Assembly (NCBI RefSeq): GCF_003473485.1
Contig: NC_053043.1
Coordinates: forward strand, 382,001-446,000
DNA length: 64,000 bases
Source: Medicago truncatula
Lineage: Eukaryota > Streptophyta > Magnoliopsida > Fabales > Fabaceae
Direction of reading: 5' to 3'
Shown here: positions 60,510 to 64,000 of the stretch, in pieces
Numbering within the stretch: the first letter of the stretch is position 1
Layout: every line of letters begins with the position of its first letter
The notes under the pieces: generated by a model
The model's database searches: none
Seen by the model: the letters and a program-made list of their open reading frames with translations, nothing else
Told to the model about the DNA's origin: nothing
Translations under genes and position numbers: made by a program

Positions 60510-62046
60510 GGACATGGCTTAGTGGTAAAAATGTTAAAGCGATGCCATGTGCTATCAGGTTCAATTTCCTCTGGGTATATAGAAATGATATTTGAACATT
60601 CATTAAGTGATAATTTTTGCAACAACTTTCTCTCTCATACTCACATCATTTTTTACTTTATCTCTCTATTGCTATGATTTCCGTGTCAATACCACTTTTT
60701 TCTTTGTAAAGTATGGTTGTCAAATAAGTTGTCACAAAATTGATTGTTCAAATAACACTCCTCTATCTTTTAAGCAAGTCAAAAAAGGATGGAATTAGGG
60801 TTAAATCATCACTGATCATGATTTAGTATAATAACGATAACGATTATCTATTTTTCACGATTTGATTGGACAGATGTGCATATAAGTTTCATATTATCAA
60901 TGCATAAAAACTAATTTCATTGTTCAAAAGAGAATAATAAACTCATTTTTTTTGGTAAATCAAAAGTATCATTCACATGCAATAGCGCAAAATTTACCTA
61001 TCCCAACAAATATTTCTCCATACAGATCGGTCAGTGATCGAACTTTAAGCTTCGACCAAATAATTAAATGGTCCAGTTATCTACACCCGTGTGGTACTAT
61101 GTTGGTCATAGAATAATAAACGCTTTATTTTAATCTACTCCAACTTTTGTTTATTTTTTTTTTCATTTTTAAGTGTTAAATATATTTCTAGTCCATACAA
61201 AATTATAAACTTTCAAGTTTAATCCGTAAAAAAAAATGCAATTTGCATTTTATAGGAACTATTTTGGAGGACGAAAAATATCCATTTTTTAGAAAAAGTT
61301 TTGAAAAGATGGACTATTCTTACAAACTTAAATATTTACAAAGGACTAAAATCACCATTAAAATTTTATATTGACTAAACTTAAAAATGTGTGCTTTGAT
61401 AAGATCTAAAAACATATTTAATCCCATTTTTAATCAACTCTATATTTTGCTTAAAGTAAATAAATAATAGTATCCGTGAGTTTAACTCAGATGGCAAGGA
61501 CAATGCATAATATATATAAAAATCGGGTTCGAACTCCGGACACTCCACTTCTCTACATTTTTTAAATGGCTGAACTACAAACTACTTGATAAAAAGTAAA
61601 AAAAAAATAAAAAATACTATGTCGGTATTTCTTAAAAATTTCTTTAAATATATATACACACACAAATAAATTATATTATTTTATTCTAAAAAAAATGTAT
61701 GTAAGAAAGGAAAAAAAAAACATACTCCCTCGATCCCGGATTAAATGAGCCAAAAGCTCATTTCACACGTATTAAGAAAAATATGTATAAATGAAAGAGA
61801 GACAAAAATAGTTTTAAGTGCACTTGTTAAATATTAGTGCATTCTCCACTATCATAAATGTAAAGTGAAATATATTGAATTGAGAATGATGAAAGTAGTA
61901 TTAATTAAAGTTATTGTTATAAAGGGAAAGAAATAATTAATATTGTATTGAAAAGTGAAATAGTTCAGTCATTTGGGACACTTTATTTTGCAAAGAACTT
62001 AGTTATGATAATTGTTGTTGACACACTGTATAAGACTGAGGCACAC
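60510..62046. other. intergenic, SINE and MITE relics, no gene
   Basis: 60,510-60,590 carries tRNA-like boxes ('gacatggcttagtggtaaaa', 'caggttcaatttcctctggg'), a separate SINE relic. 61,175-61,425 is a decayed foldback element ('gttaaatatatttctagtcc' against 'aaaaacatatttaatccc'). 61,476-61,610 is a decayed SINE ('gtgagtttaactcagatggc', 'tcgggttcgaactccggaca') with a short A run. 61,727-61,980 resembles a further MITE ('actccctcgatcccggatta', 'tttgggacactttattttgc'). Confidence 0.55.
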
Positions 62047-64000
62047 GAGTAATTTACGTTTTTGCCCCCTTGGCAGTTAACTGCCGATGAATTTGAAATC
62101 GGCTGCAGTAAACTACCGAGGAAAACCTCGATAGTTGACTGCCGAGAAATATGTTTCATCAGATGAAACAGCCACCTGCTCCCCCTACACACTATTTTCA
62201 TCATCAACTTCAATACTACTTCCATCCAATCCCCAAATCCAATAATTTTTTTCATCAAATCTTGATCTAAAATCATTCAAGCATCAAACATAGGAGGTAT
62301 CAACACACTTTTGACGTAAAAAAAAGGGATTGAGCATTTTAATCCGTTCATTTTTTGGTTTTGTTATGGGTATTTACGTCACTTACGTAGAACTCTGTCA
62401 TGGGAAACCTCAGCAGTTAACTGCCGAGGAAAACCTCGATAGTAAGGTGCTGAGGAATACTTGGTGAAAAATTTTCACAAACAAAAAAATGGCAACTTTT
62501 CAATTTTTTTTCTTTTCTTTTCTGTTGTTTTTTTATTTTGTTTTAATTCATTGTGGCATTGATGTTTATGCATTAGTTAGTTGTTAATTCATATTTATGT
62601 GTTGTTTAATTATAGTAATGGTAGAGAACGCGAAAGATGTTCCGGGAGAGGCAAAACCAAATTTTGTCGAATTTTCCGGAGATGTCAAACCTCCTAAGGT
62701 TGAAGCGAAACCAAACATTAATGGAGCTTCAAAATATGTTGACTTCGGTGTCCTCCCACTTCAAGCCCACGAAGTTGACACGGCTAGGTTTTTTTCAGAC
62801 GACGTTAAGTCGAAAGATAGAGAAGAATTGCTTGAGTGGGTACGTCGTCAAGCAAATAAGGCGGGATTTACAATTGCTACACAAAGATCAAGCTTGATCA
62901 ATTCAATGTTCCGCCTAGTGTGTGAAAGGAGTGGAGCTCACAAAGTGCCAAAAAAAAACTGAAGCATGCGAGAACGGGCTCAAGAAAATGTGGGTGCTTG
63001 TTCATGATTAGTGGTTATCAAAGTAAGCAAACAAAGGAATGGGGATTGAACATTCTTAATGGAGTTCACAACCATGCGATGGAGCCGGCTTTAGAAGGAC
63101 ACATTCTTGCCGGTAGATTAAAGGAGGACGACAAGAAGATTGTACGTGACTTGACCAAGAGCAAGATGCTTCCAAGAAATATTTTGATACATTTGAAGAA
63201 CAAAAGACCACATTGCATGACAAATGTGAAGCAATTGTACAATGAACGTCAACAAATATGGAAGGCAAATAGAGGTGACAAGAAGCCGTTGCAATATCTA
63301 ATCTCGAAGTTGGAGGAGCACAGCTATACTTATTACTCAAGAACACAGAGTGAAAGTACTACAATCAAAGATATCTTTTGGGCTCATCTAACATCTGTTA
63401 AGTTGGTTAACAATTTTCCAACGGTTTTGATTATGGACTCCACCTACAAAACCAACATGTACAGGATGCCAATGGTTTGAGGTAGTTGGGGTCACTTCGA
63501 CCGATTTGACATATTCCGTTGGGTTTGGATTTGTGACACATGAGAAAGAGGAAAACTTTGTTTGGGTTTTAAAAATGTTGCGTAAACTTCTTACGTTAAA
63601 GATGAATATGCCTAAGGTGATTGTGACTGACAGGGATATGTCTTTTATGAAAGTGGTTGCAAATATTTTCCCCGAAAGTTATGCAATGAATTGTTACTTT
63701 CATGTGCAAGCAAATGTTAAACAAAGGTGCGTATTAGGTTGTAAATATCCTTTAGGAAAAAATGATGGGAAAGAGGTGAAACCTCGCGATGTTGTGAAGA
63801 AGATAATGAGGGCATGGAAAGCTATGGTTGAATCGCCCACTCAAGAGTTATATGCAATAATGCAAATGCATTAGTGGAGTTCCAAGATTCATGTAGTGAT
63901 TTCCCACTTTTCAAAAATTATGTCATGACCACCTTGAATGAAGTGAAGGAGAAAATAGTGAGGGCATGGACAAACCATGTGTTGCATCTTGGTTGCAGGA
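62047..64000 (+). mobile_element. Mutator-like (MULE) DNA transposon, 5' part, cut by the window end
   Basis: The left edge is set at 'agtaatttacgtttttgccc', which resembles the edge of the inverted-repeat element at 58,799. Palindromic units follow: 'ttggcagttaactgccgatg' (62,069), 'gatagttgactgccgag' (62,138), 'cagcagttaactgccgagga' (62,408). The unit 'gaggaaaacctcgatagt' occurs twice (62,118 and 62,428). The transposase gene starts at 62,618. The right end is outside the window, so terminal repeats and target duplications cannot be judged. Confidence 0.75.
62618..64000 (+). pseudogene. MULE transposase (FAR1-type), decayed and partial
   Basis: The peptide opens MVENAKDVPGEAKPNFVEFS and carries a FAR1-like DNA-binding part (LLEWVRRQANKAGFTIATQR, then RKCGCLFMISGYQ, GVHNHAM). 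The MULE catalytic domain follows: LIMDSTYKTNMYRMPM gives the first Asp of the DDE triad, VTDRDMSFMKVVANIFPES the second, and CYFHVQANVKQRC the helper motif. It is not functional as it stands: the frame shifts in an A run near 62,958, again at MYRMPM/FEVVGV (about 63,473), and near 63,860 where 'gcaataatgcaaatgcatt' departs from the family. The C-terminal third lies beyond 64,000. Confidence 0.88.

Noticed and set aside
1-64000. CRISPR arrays, operons, ribosome binding sites, prophage
   Set aside because: This is plant nuclear DNA; no regularly spaced unique-spacer array was seen, and tandem repeats found are microsatellites or transposon parts.

Overview
The window is plant nuclear DNA: AT-rich, intron-rich genes with GT-AG splice sites and many small DNA transposons. 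Its plant-only families (WEB, PEARLI-4, F-box/FBD, chloroplast NFU, HISN1) fit a legume of the Medicago/Trifolium/pea group. The species is inferred from the repeat flavour and gene set and was not searched.

Layout. 1-8,900 is repeat country: nested MITEs, the 3' exons of a glyoxalase-I-family gene, a solo LTR of the Ogre/Tat Ty3-gypsy type, and a small unknown acidic-protein gene whose intron holds a 1.2-kb Tourist-like element. 8,991-19,187 holds three sound genes: a CCDC47/DUF1682 ER-membrane protein (minus), a WEB-family coiled-coil protein (plus) and a chloroplast NFU iron-sulfur scaffold (plus). The CCDC47 and NFU genes are also neighbours in Arabidopsis (At5g49945/At5g49940). 19,188-29,700 is duplication debris: a SKIP/SNW pseudogene joined to a copied PHD exon, a PHD gene without the later exons I would expect, a second-hand copy of the NFU intron 3 to exon 4 region, and a broken B-type cyclin. 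30,755-37,421 holds a dead and an intact F-box/FBD gene that are tandem duplicates. 39,128-41,313 is a PEARLI-4 gene. 44,044-51,064 is an 18-exon ribosome-biogenesis BOP1 gene (minus) with an AT-AC U12-type intron. 51,461-51,796 is a plastid 23S rRNA insert. 53,163-56,361 is HISN1 (ATP phosphoribosyltransferase, minus), with one 5' splice site that lacks GT. 56,400-64,000 is filled with MITEs, SINEs and a decayed Mutator-like (MULE) transposon that leaves the window.

The genes do not form a pathway: they are independent housekeeping genes (ribosome assembly, histidine synthesis, plastid Fe-S assembly, ER membrane protein insertion) among fast-turning plant families. I assembled exons by hand. 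For BOP1 (745 aa), HISN1 (373 aa), NFU (223 aa), CCDC47 (468 aa), PEARLI-4 (424 aa) and the F-box gene (400 aa) all exon phases close without a stop.

I found no wholly new system. The observations most worth checking are the U12 AT-AC intron in BOP1, the missing GT donor in HISN1, the PHD/NFU chimeric duplication, and a family of 16-bp palindromes shared by a MULE and a shorter inverted-repeat element near it.
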